NCBI RefSeq assembly: GCF_950295315.1
Contig: NC_080175.1
Coordinates: 68,422,302 to 68,486,301, forward strand
From: Erinaceus europaeus
Taxonomy: Eukaryota > Chordata > Mammalia > Eulipotyphla > Erinaceidae
Length of the DNA: 64,000 nucleotides
Reading direction: 5' to 3'
Shown here: piece by piece, positions 54,986-64,000 of the stretch
Layout of the letters: each line of letters starts with the position of its first letter
Numbering within the stretch: the stretch's first letter is position 1
The notes under the pieces: model-generated
Databases searched by the model: none
What the model was told of the DNA's origin: nothing
Seen by the model: only the letters and a program-made list of their open reading frames with translations
Translations under genes and position numbers: made by a program

Positions 54986-55228
54986 TATTGCCACTATGAT
55001 TATTGCTGAGGCTTGGTGCCTCGAGGAAGAAGAACCCACCACTTATTGCTCCTCATGGCATTTCTCTCTCTCTCTCTTTTTTTAAGAGACAGAAACTGAG
55101 AGGGCAGAGAAACATAGGATGAGATACAGACACCTGTAGCACTACTTAAGCATTTGTGAAGCTTTCCACCTGCAGGTGGAAGCTGGGGGCTTGAACCCCA
55201 GTCCTCGTGTGTGGTAGACTTGCTCTCA
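54986..55228 (-). mobile_element. SINE, long form, minus strand
   Basis: TTATTGCCACTATGATTATTGCTGAGGC (3' extension in inverse), CTGCAGGTGGAAGCTGGGGGC, TTGAACCCCAGTCCTCG and a degraded head. Confidence 0.75.
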
Positions 55229-55434
55229 TCTTTGCATGGATTTTCTCTCTTGAAACAGGCATACTCTATAATCAAATACTACCTAAATTCCAGCTCAGAT
55301 AATGTCTCCTGTCTCCTGTCATAAACTTAAACTTAGATTATTCCCCATTCATCAAAGCATGTGTCATCAATTCCTGATTCATCATTTCCTGGCTTCCTCA
55401 AAGTAAGATTGTATTGTCCATCATGCTATAGCTG

Positions 55435-55665
55435 TCTGCTTGGATTAGACCATCCTGTAGCAGAGGGTGGATGTTGTGCTCAGACCAGGAGCTCCTGCTG
55501 GAAACTGTGCCTTGATTCTTGAACTGCCAGCATGGGCATGGTCTCCTGAGTTCTGGCTAGAATTCTGAGAATCCTGTTCCCCAAAACACTGCTAGCTTGA
55601 TTTATAGTTTCCTGTCAAGTTAAGAGGTATCCTGGCATGACTTTGTAGGAGGATTTTTTTTAATT
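55435..55665 (-). mobile_element. Partial, older LTR-like segment, minus strand
   Basis: TCCTGCTGGAAACTGTGCCTTG and AGAGGTATCCTGGCATGACTTTGTAGGAGGATT pair with 54553-54575 and 54690-54725. Only the U3-like part is present. Confidence 0.4.
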
Positions 55666-56089
55666 TGATTTCAGGGTGACCAAAGTAAGAAATATGCTGT
55701 TATAGAAGTACAAATTATGGGGGTTTTGGTGAGTAAAACGTGACTTGCATTATCTTCATTAAGGTCTCCGAACAATATCTCGATATCCCTTGTGTGGGTG
55801 AGATGGGGTGGGTGCAGTATGTGAAGAGAAAGTAAGTACTTAAAAAAAGAGTCTAGTTAGACATTTATCCCCAAAGTGCCTTATAACATTGGTCATTGAA
55901 GTGAATTATAAAGTGAAAACCTGAGTCACAGCATTTAAGAATAAATGGGAAACAGCAAAAGCAAGTGATAATGTTGATAATACTTAGGAAAGCAAGGACT
56001 ATGACAGCTGTTACTACTTACTTCAACAAATATTAAACTATACTGAAGCTTTGTAGTTGTTAATTCTCTCAGGAATGAATGAGCATGAC

Positions 56090-56250
56090 TTTTTTTTAAG
56101 TTTGAGACAGAGGGGAAGAAAGACAGAGAGAAATAAAAACACTACAGCACTGAAGCTTCCTTCAACTCGGGGGGGGGGGGTACTTAAACCTGGGTTTACA
56201 CACATGGTAAAGCAGTGCACTGAGTGAGCTATTTTGCAGACCCTAGCTGG
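56090..56250 (-). mobile_element. Diverged SINE, minus strand
   Basis: GAGACAGAGGGGAAGAAAGAC, TACTTAAACCTGGGTTTACAC, AGCAGTGCACTGAGTGAGC. An 11-base G run lies at 56169-56179. Confidence 0.6.
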
Positions 56251-56374
56251 ACTTACCCTTGGATTCAAAGAGGGGAGGTAAATTGTTCAGGCTTGCAAAG
56301 CTAGTATGATAGGACCAAAAATTTGAGCCTGGTTAGTTGATTCACATGGAAGGCCCATTGACATGTACACATTT

Positions 56375-56552
56375 CATCCTTACAAGCATCCCGCAATGAC
56401 CTTGGGTCCATACTCCCAGAGGGATAAAGAATAGGAAAGCTATGAGGGGAGGGGAGGGGATACAGAGATCTGGTGGTAGGAATTGTGTGGAGTTGTACTC
56501 CTCTTATCCTATGGTTTTGCCAATGTTTCCTTTTTATAAATTAAAAAATAAA
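56375..56552 (+). mobile_element. R1 retroposon, 3' end only
   Basis: GCATCCCGCAATGACCTTGGG, CCATACTCCCAGAGGGATAAAG, GGAATTGTGTGGAGTTGTAC, TTTTTATAAATTAAAAAATAAAAG. Confidence 0.9.
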
Positions 56553-56794
56553 AGAACCTAGTAGGCTAGACTTTGTTGTTAGCTTCCTTCCATTAAGGGT
56601 AAAACAGGCAATTCTCACTCCAGAATTTGGCTCATCCATTAAGAATATATTGTTAGGCATAAAAAAACAGCAAATAGGTATTTGGCCCAATCTAATAGTT
56701 GAAGATTGGTTAGAATGGGAACTACGGTTTGAAAAAACGCTTTATGTTGTGGTTCAGAAAGAGAAGCCTTTAGTTGTAGTTCTGTTTTTCTCAT

Positions 56795-56962
56795 TTATTA
56801 GTTATATGCCCTTGGATAAGTGTGTCAAACTCTCTACCTCGGTTTCATTCTCTATAAAGTGTGGAAAACAATATTCGCCTGCATACATTAGAAAGCTTTG
56901 GAAGGAGAAAATGAGACAAGGTGTGCGAAATGGATTTGAAACTATGAGTGTTATGTAAAGCC
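56795..56962 (+). mobile_element. MIR element, plus strand
   Basis: ATGCCCTTGGATAAGTGTGTC, AAACTCTCTACCTCGGTTTC, ATTCTCTATAAAGTGTGG, GGAGAAAATGAGACAAGGTG follow the MIR order. Confidence 0.8.
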
Positions 56963-57446
56963 ATGCCTTTGCTTTTATTATTATTTTGTAAAGGCAACTG
57001 GTAGAAAAATACTCAATAATCTGGAAATATCACAATAGAAAAGGGGTTTTATGTCTATATTGATAATATAATTCAGGTACATTATTTTAAAGATCCAGAG
57101 AAATGAAAAAAGTTTGCCTTGGCAGTAAAACTGAAAATTAAACACTCCTAGAAGCAGAGCTTAATATGATAATGTATGAATCTATAGTACAGCTACCTCC
57201 TTAACATTCTTAGGACTTTTCAATGTCTTCAATAAAATAAAGAAAGCAGAGCTGTAAACAATAGAACATGTATGCTGCCAAAGCACAGAGGGCCCTCTCA
57301 GGAGACAACTACTTAAGTGGAATTTTCAGCGTGTATGCTTTTGACTCTCTACAGTGACTATAAATCTGTTTACAGAACTCAAAACCCACGTACCATCCTG
57401 CGACCGAGGAAACAAAAATATTTGCCGGAAATAATGTTTTATCTTC

Positions 57447-57664
57447 CAGGGCTGGGCAGCGGAGCACCCTATTAAATGTACATAGTACTAAGTGCAAGGA
57501 CCTGTGCAAGGAACCTGGTTTAAGCCCCTGCTCCCCACCTGCAGCAGGGACACTTCACAAACAGTGAAACTGATCTGCAGGCATCTTTCTCTGTCCTTCT
57601 CTGTCTCCCCCTCTCCTCTCAGATTCTCTCTGTCTTATCGAATACAATGGAAAAAAAATAATAC
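57447..57664 (+). mobile_element. SINE (ERI-related) with TSD
   Basis: GGGCTGGGCAGCGGAGCACCC, TGGTTTAAGCCCCTGCTCCCC, CTGCAGCAGGGACACTTC, CTCTGTCTTATCGAATACAATGG tail. Target AATGTTTTATCTTCC / AATATTTTGTCTTCC flanks it. Confidence 0.9.
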
Positions 57665-57717
57665 TAATATTTTGTCTTCCTAAGGAGCTAAGAATATATA
57701 ACAAGAAGTTAAAACCT

Positions 57718-58091
57718 TGGAATACTACTCAGCTGTAAAAAATGGTGACTTCACCTTTTTCAGCCGATCTTGGATGGACCTTGAAAAATTCATGTTAAGT
57801 GAAATAAGTCAGAAACAGAAGGATGAATACGGGATGATCTCACTCTCAGGCAGAAGTTGAAAAACAAGATCTGAAACGAAAACACAAGTGGAACCTGAAA
57901 TGTAATTGGCATATCGCACCAAAGTAAAAGACTCTGGGGTGGGTGGGTGGGAGAATACAGGTCCATGAAGGATGATAAATGACATAGTGGGGGTTGTATT
58001 GTTAAATGGGAAACTGGGGAATGTTATGCATGTATTTACTGTTGAATGAAAAACATTAATTCCCCAATAAAGAAATAAATTTTTTAAAAAG
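57718..58091 (+). mobile_element. L1 insertion, severely 5'-truncated, with 15-bp TSD
   Basis: The last 374 bp of an L1 (AATACTACTCAGCTGTAAAAAATGG to CCCCAATAAAGAAATAAATTTTTTAAAAAG), flanked by a perfect AAGAAGTTAAAACCT duplication at 57703-57717 and 58092-58106. It shows the full 3' end of the L1 subfamily found at 1-2927. Confidence 0.96.
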
Positions 58092-58109
58092 AAGAAGTTA
58101 AAACCTGAC

Positions 58110-59010
58110 TTAATTCTAATGGCAGATTTTTTTTTAATTTCATAATTTGAAGTAGAATTTAGATTCCAGTTTTTTCTACTTTATGGGGGAGTTAATGGTT
58201 TACAGTACAGATTCCATTACTAAGGTCCTTTCCCCTGAAAAATGTGGGTTTTTCCCATCTACTTACAATTCCCAAATTACTTGGGAAAATTACTCTTGTT
58301 CTTTGATTGCAAAAAATTTTTCAATGTTCATTTAATTTTTGTACTTAACAGAGAGAATGACTTTTTCAATTTAGATAGAAATATGAGGAGAGAAAGGAAC
58401 AGAGAGGAGGTGGAGAAAGAGAAGAAAGAAAAGAAGAAAGAAAGAACACAATACTAGGATTTCTCCTAGTGTTGCCATGATAGTCCCATGTAGTATTGGG
58501 GATCAAACTTGTGTCAAGTCAGTTTTGCTCAGATTCAGTTGAAAATAAGAGGTGCTTAGTTTTTAACACTAGCTCAGTTATTTTGGGAACAGTAGTGAAC
58601 AACAGCAACAACAAATCAATGGAAGTCAATTTAGTGAAAAAATAAAATTGCCTAACTGCAGTACCTTCCTTATCTTTCATAGCATGAAGCCTGCCATATT
58701 ATTTATCATTAGTGTATAGATAACACATAAACCAAGCAAGCAACAATTAATAACTTAATCAAGTAATTTAAAAGTGAGGCAAATAGTTGACAATGCTTTC
58801 AAAATTATTGCCGTGGGAAATGGAAATAAAGGATGAAAGTAATAGTCTTTATGTTTTAAAAAAATGAATATAAATATCTTTGACTCTAAATTATGTAGAC
58901 ATCTCACTTTGATAAACATAAAAATAAATTTAAGGGTAGGCTATTATTAAAATTTATTCAGATCCCTAGAGATTAGACTTTGCTGACAAAGCAATAATGG
59001 AAGCTAAATA
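58110..59010. other. Noncoding stretch with scraps of repeats
   Basis: ATGGGGGAGTTAATGGTTTACAG at about 58183 is the repeat seen at 35400. 58375-58535 (GA-rich tract, TATTGGGGATCAAACTTGTG) may be a decayed type C SINE on the minus strand. Confidence 0.4.
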
Positions 59011-59022
59011 AAGATTCACTGA

Positions 59023-59383
59023 GGGAGTCAGGCAGTAGCGGTGGGTGAAGCGCACATGGTGAAAAATGCAGGGACCAGTTTGAGCATCCCAGTTTGAGCC
59101 CCCGGCTTCCCACCTACAGGGAGGGTCACTTCAGAAGCAATGAAGCAGGTCTAGAGGTGTCTATCTTTCTCTCCCCCCTCTGTCCTCCCTTCCTCTCTCG
59201 ATTTCTCTCTGTCCTATCCAACAACGAAAGCAGTGACAACAATAATAACAAGAACAATAAACAACAAGGGCAACAAAAGGGAAAAATGGCCTCCAGGAGC
59301 AATGGATTTGTGGTGCAGGCACCAAGCCCCAGCAATAACCCTGGAGGCAAAAAATTAAATAAAATAAATAAATAAAATAAAAT
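59023..59383 (+). mobile_element. ERI-type SINE, long form, with TSD
   Basis: GGAGTCAGGCAGTAGCGGTGG, AGTTTGAGCCCCCGGCTTCCC, full tract, GGGCAACAAAAGGGAAAAATGG, then CTCCAGGAGCAATGGATTTG and CCCAGCAATAACCCTGGAGG. TSD AAGATTCACTGA at 59011-59022 and 59384-59395, and again at 59464-59475. Confidence 0.95.
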
Positions 59384-59395
59384 AAGATTCACTGA

Positions 59396-59463
59396 AAGAA
59401 TAATAATAAATAAATAAAATAAGATAAAATAAATAAAATAAGATAAGATAAAATAAATAAAAT
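59396..59463 (+). repeat. (AAATA)n / (AAGAT)n tract between two copies of the target site
   Basis: A-rich units (AATAA, AAGATAAAAT) resemble the SINE tail and are bordered on both sides by AAGATTCACTGAAAGAA. The target site and tail appear to have been duplicated after the insertion. Confidence 0.85.
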
Positions 59464-59554
59464 AAGATTCACTGAAAGAATAGATGAATTATAGAAAATA
59501 TTTGGGGAGCTTGAAATTACTCAACTAGTAGATAGCATTACTTTTTAAAAAAAT

Positions 59555-60245
59555 TGTATTTATAAAATGGAAATATTGACAAGACTCTAGGGTAAGAGAG
59601 GTACATCTCTACACAATGCCCATCCCCCAGAGCTCCATATGCAATCCCCTCCCCTGATAGCTTCCCTATTCTTTATCCCTCTGGGTGTATGGACCCAGGA
59701 TCATTGTGGGATGCAGAAGGTGGACGGTCTGTCTTCTGTAATTGCTTTTCCACTGATCATAGGTGTTGGTATGTTGATCCATAGTGCCAGCCTGTCTCTC
59801 TCTTTACCTGGGCAGGGGGGCGGGATCTGGAGAGGCAGGGCTCCAAGACACATGGTGGGGTCGTTTGCCCAGGGATGTAAGGTTGGCGTCATGGTATCTT
59901 TTGGAACCTGGTGGCTGAAAAAGAGCTAAGATATAAAAGCAGAATAGATTGTTGACTAATCAGAAACCCAAAGGCAAGAATATTACAGATGAAGATTTGG
60001 GGTCTCCATTTTGGAAAAAGCTAGTAGGTCTATTTTAGGGGCCTATTCCAAAGGGCCCATGACTTTACTAGGTTTTGCCTGAGCCTGACATCTAATATGC
60101 AGGTGAACCCTGGTTATTGTCTGGGGAGATGGTGTCATAATTGGAAAAAGGACTAGAAAGCTGGATCAGGGAAGAGAGTAGCTCCAAAATAGGGGAAAGG
60201 TATCTCACTATTGTTAACTGTAAACCCTATCAGCAGATTCAAGCT
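59555..60245 (-). mobile_element. R1 retroposon, about 690 bp, minus strand
   Basis: In sense from AGGGTTTACAGTTAACAATAG through CATCTCCCCAGACAATAACC, CTTTTTCCAAAATGGAGACCCC, CCTTTGGGTTTCTGATTAGTC, AAGCAATTACAGAAGACAG, and ATTTCCATTTTATAAATACAATTT. It extends the shared R1 consensus upstream to match 5550-5790. Confidence 0.88.
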
Positions 60246-60344
60246 CCAGCATCACATGGCAGCACCATGCAAAGGGAAAGCTTCACACATGATGGAACAA
60301 TGCTGTGGTGACTCTACTTGTTTCTCTCTTCCTCTCCATTGCTC

Positions 60345-60605
60345 ATCCTTTTCTTTCCAGAAGAAGGAGATGGAGGAGGAGTGAGGGGAGTGAGTAAAGG
60401 AAAAAGAAAAAGGAGATAGAGGAGGAGTGGAGGGGGAGGGATAAGAGGGGAGGAGAAAGAGAGGTAGAGAAGAGATTGAGGAGAGTGAGGAGAAGGAAAA
60501 GGGTGGAAAGGAGAGAGGAGTAAGAGGAGGAGAAGGAAATGAAGGAGGAAAAGAAGAGGAAGCAAAGTAACAGGAGGAGAGAAAAAGAGAATTCACCAGA
60601 GCAGC
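60345..60605 (+). repeat. Polypurine (GGAGA/GAAGAGG) tract
   Basis: About 250 bp of almost pure purine. The long minus-strand open frames here (Ser/Pro/Leu-rich) are compositional. Confidence 0.9.
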
Positions 60606-60649
60606 TGAAGCTTTGGAGGTACTAACTTTCAGTGAAACCTTGGAGGCTA

Positions 60650-60715
60650 ATAATAAAATACTATTACTGCTGCTGCTAATTATTATTATTATCATCATCA
60701 TCATTAAAATGAATA
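60650..60715 (+). repeat. (CTG)n, (TTA)n and (TCA)n short runs
   Basis: CTGCTGCTGC, TTATTATTATTAT and CATCATCATCAT follow one another between 60665 and 60705. Confidence 0.85.
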
Positions 60716-60719
60716 AAAG

Positions 60720-60880
60720 TTGGACAGCAAAATAGTGCACATACTTTGCCATGTGTGCAAGCCAGGTTCAATTCTGGCTCCCAGTACATTGAAGGAAGCT
60801 ATAGTGATGTCTTCTCTCTTTCTCCTCTAAAAAACTCAGCCCAGAGCAGTGAAGCCTTAGCAACAACGAAAGACAATTAA
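60720..60880 (+). mobile_element. tRNA-like SINE, TAGCTC type, diverged
   Basis: GGACAGCAAAATAGTGCACATAC, TTTGCCATGTGTGCAAGCC, AGGTTCAATTCTGGCTCCC, CATTGAAGGAAGC, then CCCAGAGCAGTGAAGCCTTAG. Confidence 0.7.
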
Positions 60881-60934
60881 AAGATAAAATTTTCAAAAAG
60901 AAAGAAAGAAAATGCTTTACTAGGTTAAAAGAAG

Positions 60935-61135
60935 GTGAATTAGGCTGGAAAAATAGCTCACTCAGTGTGCCGATTTGCTATGTGCATGGCCCAGGGTCAA
61001 GTCTGTCTCACATAACATGAAGGAAGCATTGGTGTTTCTCTCTCTTTCTCTCTCTTTCTGCCTCTATCAAGAAAGGAAGGACAAGAGAGAGAGAAAGAAA
61101 GAAAGATGGGAAGAGAGAGAAAGAAAGATTGAACA
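60935..61135 (+). mobile_element. tRNA-like SINE, TAGCTC type
   Basis: GGCTGGAAAAATAGCTCACTC (A-box-like), TTTGCTATGTGCATGGCCC, AGGGTCAAGTCTGTCTCAC, ACATGAAGGAAGCATTGG, CTCTC tract, GA-rich tail. Confidence 0.75.
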
Positions 61136-61334
61136 AAAAGAAGCCAAGTATATGTGACTTGCCCTATGTAAAACAGTCAAGTTTACATTCTGCTATGTCA
61201 TATCTCCATATTAAAAAAATTGTGCCAGGTAATGCATAAGTGATACCCTGTCTCATCCTAAACAAACAAGCAAACAAATAAATAAATAATTAAATCTGAA
61301 AATATAAAGCTAGGTCAAGGAAATGTTTTCTTTC

Positions 61335-61540
61335 ATTTTTTTTTAAATTGTTATTGGATAGAGACAGAGAGAAATTGAGAGGGTAGGAGGAGATAAGGAA
61401 AGAGACAGAGAGACACCTGCAGCACTGCTTCACCACTTGTGAAGCTTTCCCTTGCACATGGGGACCAGGGACTTGAACCCAGGTCCTTGCCCATTATAAT
61501 GTGTGTGCTTAACTAGGTGAACCACCGCCTGGCCTCTCTA
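61335..61540 (-). mobile_element. Type B SINE, minus strand
   Basis: GTTATTGGATAGAGACAGAG, GCACATGGGGACCAGGGACTTG, AACCCAGGTCCTTGC, GGTGAACCACCGCCTGGCC. Confidence 0.9.
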
Positions 61541-61779
61541 TTATTCTATGAAGGGAGTGAACTTGTCTCACCAGTGCTGAATACTTATATTTAAATTTTC
61601 TTGCAATATTAGAAAATATGGACCATGCCATTCATTTTATAATTCTTTTTATTATTATTAGAAATGATAAACTGTCTTAGTGTATGTTTGATTGACAACC
61701 TAGAAAAATGCATTCTTCTTAGTGATTCATCAGGGCTGTCTATATGTTCAGAATATTATACAAAAGAAGTTAAAATATC

Positions 61780-61940
61780 TTATTTATTTTAATGAGAGAT
61801 ACCAAGAGAAAAATACAAAAAGACCAGAGCACTGCTAAGCTCTGGCTGATGGTGTTGCTGGGGATTGAACCTGAGACCTTAGAGCTTCATGAATGGAAGA
61901 CTTTTGCAAAACCATTTTGGGTTGTTTCCCCAACCCCCCA
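61780..61940 (-). mobile_element. Type C SINE, minus strand
   Basis: GACCAGAGCACTGCTAAGCTCTGG, GGGGATTGAACCTGAGACC, GAGCTTCATGAATGGAAGAC, CCATTTTGGGTTGTTTCCCC. Confidence 0.85.
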
Positions 61941-61944
61941 AAAA

Positions 61945-62640
61945 CATTTAAAATTGTTAATCCTTGGTAATACAGCAATTCTTTCCCTTGCTATCCTTCT
62001 CTACCACTTACATAAATGTGTAGACCCATTCCAATTTTAAAAGCTTTTAAAGTTAACATCTCAAACATCAGAAAATATTTTAAAACACTGATTATATCAA
62101 AATTAATAACAAATTATTAGAAGCAGATAATTTTCTAGTCTACCCATGCATGTAAAATTAAATATACATGTATATAAAACACAAATATCTGCGTATGCAT
62201 TTAAATGATAGTTTTAGTGGAGTATTTTTTTTTCTTTTTTTATTGGGGGATTAATGTTTTACATTCTACAGTAAATACTAGTTTGTATATGCATAACATT
62301 CCTCAGTTTTCAATACAATAGGAGAGTAAATTTATGAACAATTAGATAAAGTAGAGAAGCAGTGAATGTATTTAATAAACTTAAGACAGAATGGATAAGC
62401 AACATTAGTCATTTTTTTCAGTGTCAATGTATTTATGGGTTTGTTTTAACCTACTCTCCAATGGTTGAAGCTAAATAGAATTCTGAAGACAATGTATCTG
62501 AGAATGGACAGTAGAAAAGAAAATTGCTGTGGGATTAAGACTCTCATAATTTTTTAAAAAAATGAATAAAAAAAGAGATAAAAAAACTTAATGAAAAGTG
62601 GACTTGAATTTTAGATTGCTGATGGCAACTGTTAGAAGCA
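61945..62640. other. Noncoding stretch; one copy of the GGGGGATTAATG repeat
   Basis: TTTATTGGGGGATTAATGTTTTAC and ATGCATAACATTCCTCAG at 62238-62320 match 35400 and 43060. The rest is AT-rich and unassigned. Confidence 0.5.
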
Positions 62641-62651
62641 CCGTTAGCTTA

Positions 62652-62737
62652 TTAGCATGTGGAGTGTTTGTAATACTTGTATGCTTCTTCATAGTGTCCA
62701 CTCTCTATCAAAGTTTTTCCATTAAGAAAGATGTTTC
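62652..62737 (-). pseudogene. Possible TPR-motif fragment cut by a SINE
   Basis: The minus strand reads IFLNGKTLIESGHYEEAYKY and YKHSTC before TAA at 62654-62652. G-H-Y-E-E-A-x-x-Y-Y is the usual centre of a TPR repeat. The frame enters the SINE at 62738 and has no splice site on the other side. It could be an exon scrap, part of a retrocopy, or chance. No gene is assigned. Confidence 0.25.
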
Positions 62738-63049
62738 CGGGTATCAGGCAGTGGCATAGTGGGCTAAGGGCACATGGCACAAAACAAGGACCTGAGCAAG
62801 GATCCCGGTTTGAGCCCCCACCTCCCCTCCTGCAGGAGGGTGGTGAAGCAGGTCTGCAGGTGTCTGTCTTTCTCTCCCCCATGTCGATTTCTCTCTGTCC
62901 TATTGAACAACAATGACAGCAATAGCAGCAATAATAATAACAATAGCAACAATAAACAAGGGCAACAAAAGAGAAAAAGCCTACAGGAGCAGTGGATTCA
63001 TAATGCAGGCACTGAGCCCCATTGATAACTCTGGAGGCAAAAAAAAAAA
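62738..63049 (+). mobile_element. ERI-type SINE, long form, with TSD
   Basis: GGGTATCAGGCAGTGGCATAG, GGTTTGAGCCCCCACCTCCCC, CTATTGAACAACAATGAC, then GGAGCAGTGGATTCATAATGC and CTCTGGAGGC with an A13 tail. TSD AAAGATGTTTC at 62727-62737 and 63050-63060. The core lacks the usual section between GCAGGAGG and GTGGTGAAGC. Confidence 0.94.
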
Positions 63050-63061
63050 AAAGATGTTTCA

Positions 63062-63133
63062 GGTGTGGGGCAGTGGTGCACCCAATTGAGCACACATGTT
63101 GCCAGGCTCAAAGATCTGGTTCAAGCTCCCATT
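63062..63133 (+). mobile_element. Type B SINE, left part (split by LTR)
   Basis: GTGTGGGGCAGTGGTGCACCC head, ATCTGGTTCAAGCTCCCATTCC. Interrupted after the B box. Confidence 0.9.
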
Positions 63134-63139
63134 CCCCTG

Positions 63140-63512
63140 TGTCGGGCTGTGTCTTGGGGGAGAGAGATAAGGGATAGGAGCAGAGAGGGAACACAAATCT
63201 TTATTTACAAGGACACCTCAGAGTTGGGTGAGAGCACAGTGGTTCGGGCCACGTGGAGCTAGCAAAATGGCTGCCTCCCCCTAAGCACGCAGCACCCTTC
63301 TCTGTGTCCAGTCGCTGAGGTGAAAAGGGGCAAAAAGAGACCAGACCAGCAGCGGCAGCGGGCTTTATAGGATAAAAAGCCGGAAGTGGAAGTCGGGACA
63401 GGATTGGTAGGAAAAGACACTCCGGGAATATAGTTTCAACTCTCGCAGGAATTGACAATATCCTGAGGGGACAACATGGTGGATGTGACCACATCTGCAC
63501 AATTTCCCAACA
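63140..63512 (-). mobile_element. Solo LTR of an endogenous retrovirus (373 bp)
   Basis: The minus strand begins TGTTGGG and ends CCCGACA (imperfect inverted termini). It is flanked by a perfect 6-bp duplication CCCCTG (63134-63139, 63513-63518). U3 has TATAAA at 63369-63364. About 160 nt further, AATAAA at 63205-63200 marks R, and U5 ends with GACACAGCCCGACA. There is no internal retroviral sequence, so this is the product of LTR-LTR recombination. A 6-bp TSD fits class II (beta-type, ERVK-like) integrases. CpG sites are still frequent, which suggests a fairly young copy. Confidence 0.93.
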
Positions 63513-63518
63513 CCCCTG

Positions 63519-63720
63519 CAGGGGAAAAACTTAAGGAGCAGTGAAGCAGGGTTGTAAATGTCTCTCTTTCTCTCTCCCTCTCTCACTCCCTTCCCTCTCA
63601 ATTTCTTTCTGTCTTTACCAAATGAAATAGAAGAAAGAAAAAGAAAAAAAAATGACTGCTGGGAGCCGTGGATTCATAGTAGCAGGCACTGAGCCTCAGC
63701 AATAACCTTGGTGATAATTA
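63519..63720 (+). mobile_element. Type B SINE, right part
   Basis: CAGGGGAAAAACTTAAGGAGC, GTGAAGCAGGGTTGTAAATG, TCTC tract, ACCAAATGAAATAGAAG, then GGGAGCCGTGGATTCATAG and CTCAGCAATAACC extension. Confidence 0.9.
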
Positions 63721-63872
63721 AAAATAGAGAAAGGAAGGAAGGAAGGATAGAAGGAAGGAAGGAAGGCAGGGAGGGAGAGAGGAAGGAAGGAAGGAAGGAA
63801 GGAAGTTAGGAAGGGAGGGATAAAGGAAGGAAGAAAGAAGAGAAAGGAAGGAGGGAAAGGAAGGAGAGAAAA
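63721..63872 (+). repeat. (GGAA)n microsatellite
   Basis: About 150 bp of GGAA/GGAG/GAAA units growing from the tail of the SINE on its left. Confidence 0.95.
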
Positions 63873-64000
63873 AAGTTTCATTACACAAGTGAGAGAATTT
63901 CTGTGGTGTCAACCAATAAATTCTATGAGCCCATGCAAACCTTTGAAGTCATCTAAGGAAAATTATGCCTTGTTGCAAAGACAAAGCATAATCATGAATC

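Noticed and set aside
54725..55042. Lys/Arg/Glu-rich and Pro/Leu-rich long frames
   Set aside because: They are translations of a pure pyrimidine/purine microsatellite.
60252..60752. 166-codon Ser/Pro/Leu-rich frame, minus strand
   Set aside because: It lies over a polypurine tract and (CAT)n runs; open because of composition only.
62764..63095. Leu-rich frame as a membrane protein
   Set aside because: It is a translation of the inverted SINE pyrimidine/CAA tract.
1..64000. An integrated new multi-gene biological system
   Set aside because: There are no clustered unknown genes. The window is one mammalian exon plus repeats, and the unusual items are individual repeats or lesions, not a system.

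Overview
The window is vertebrate nuclear DNA dominated by repeats, and it almost certainly comes from a hedgehog (Erinaceidae). The most abundant repeat is a tRNA-derived SINE with a tRNA-like head (A box near the start, B box GGTTCGAACCC), a CTGCAGGTGTCT core, a pyrimidine-rich CTCTCC/CTGTCCTATCC tract and an AACAACAA/GGGCAACAAAAGG tail. This matches the ERI SINEs described from Erinaceus. Mammalian L1 and MIR copies fit the same picture. The species assignment is inference from repeat content and one protein-coding exon; I could not run a search.

Only one real gene segment is supported. It is a coding exon of SPATA16 (spermatogenesis-associated protein 16) on the minus strand, at 10250-10880, with a canonical acceptor and donor. 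Compared with the human N-terminus as I recall it, the ancestral start codon is followed by two in-frame TAG codons, so translation would have to start at an internal methionine (10771). Positions below 10250 would then be the next SPATA16 intron. Positions above 10880 are the upstream intron or intergenic DNA.

Layout: 1-2927 is an L1 with decayed ORF2. 2928-8560 holds older L1 3' ends, SINEs, a long copy of a recurrent A-tailed retroposon family that I call R1, and an L1 fragment split by a shorter R1 copy. 9451-10228 is a stack of three retroposons directly downstream of the SPATA16 donor site. 10.9-34 kb is noncoding DNA with many SINEs, MIRs, antisense L1 pieces and microsatellites. 34-52 kb is sparser and has a 147-bp direct duplication around a poly(A)-bearing segment, a 32-bp minisatellite and GA-rich satellites. 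52.4-55.7 kb holds LTR-like remnants in opposite orientations. 57.7-58.1 kb is a short, clean L1 insertion. 62.6-63.7 kb is a nested stack: a TPR-like scrap, a SINE, a second SINE, and a 373-bp solo LTR with a 6-bp target duplication.

I found no operon-like or defence-like system. The structures most worth checking are the SPATA16 start-codon loss, the R1 family and its link to L1 3' ends, a 198-bp GAA-tailed retroposon present in two copies, the solo LTR and the 42.2-42.8 kb duplication. Nearly all other open reading frames are low-complexity or repeat-derived shadows.
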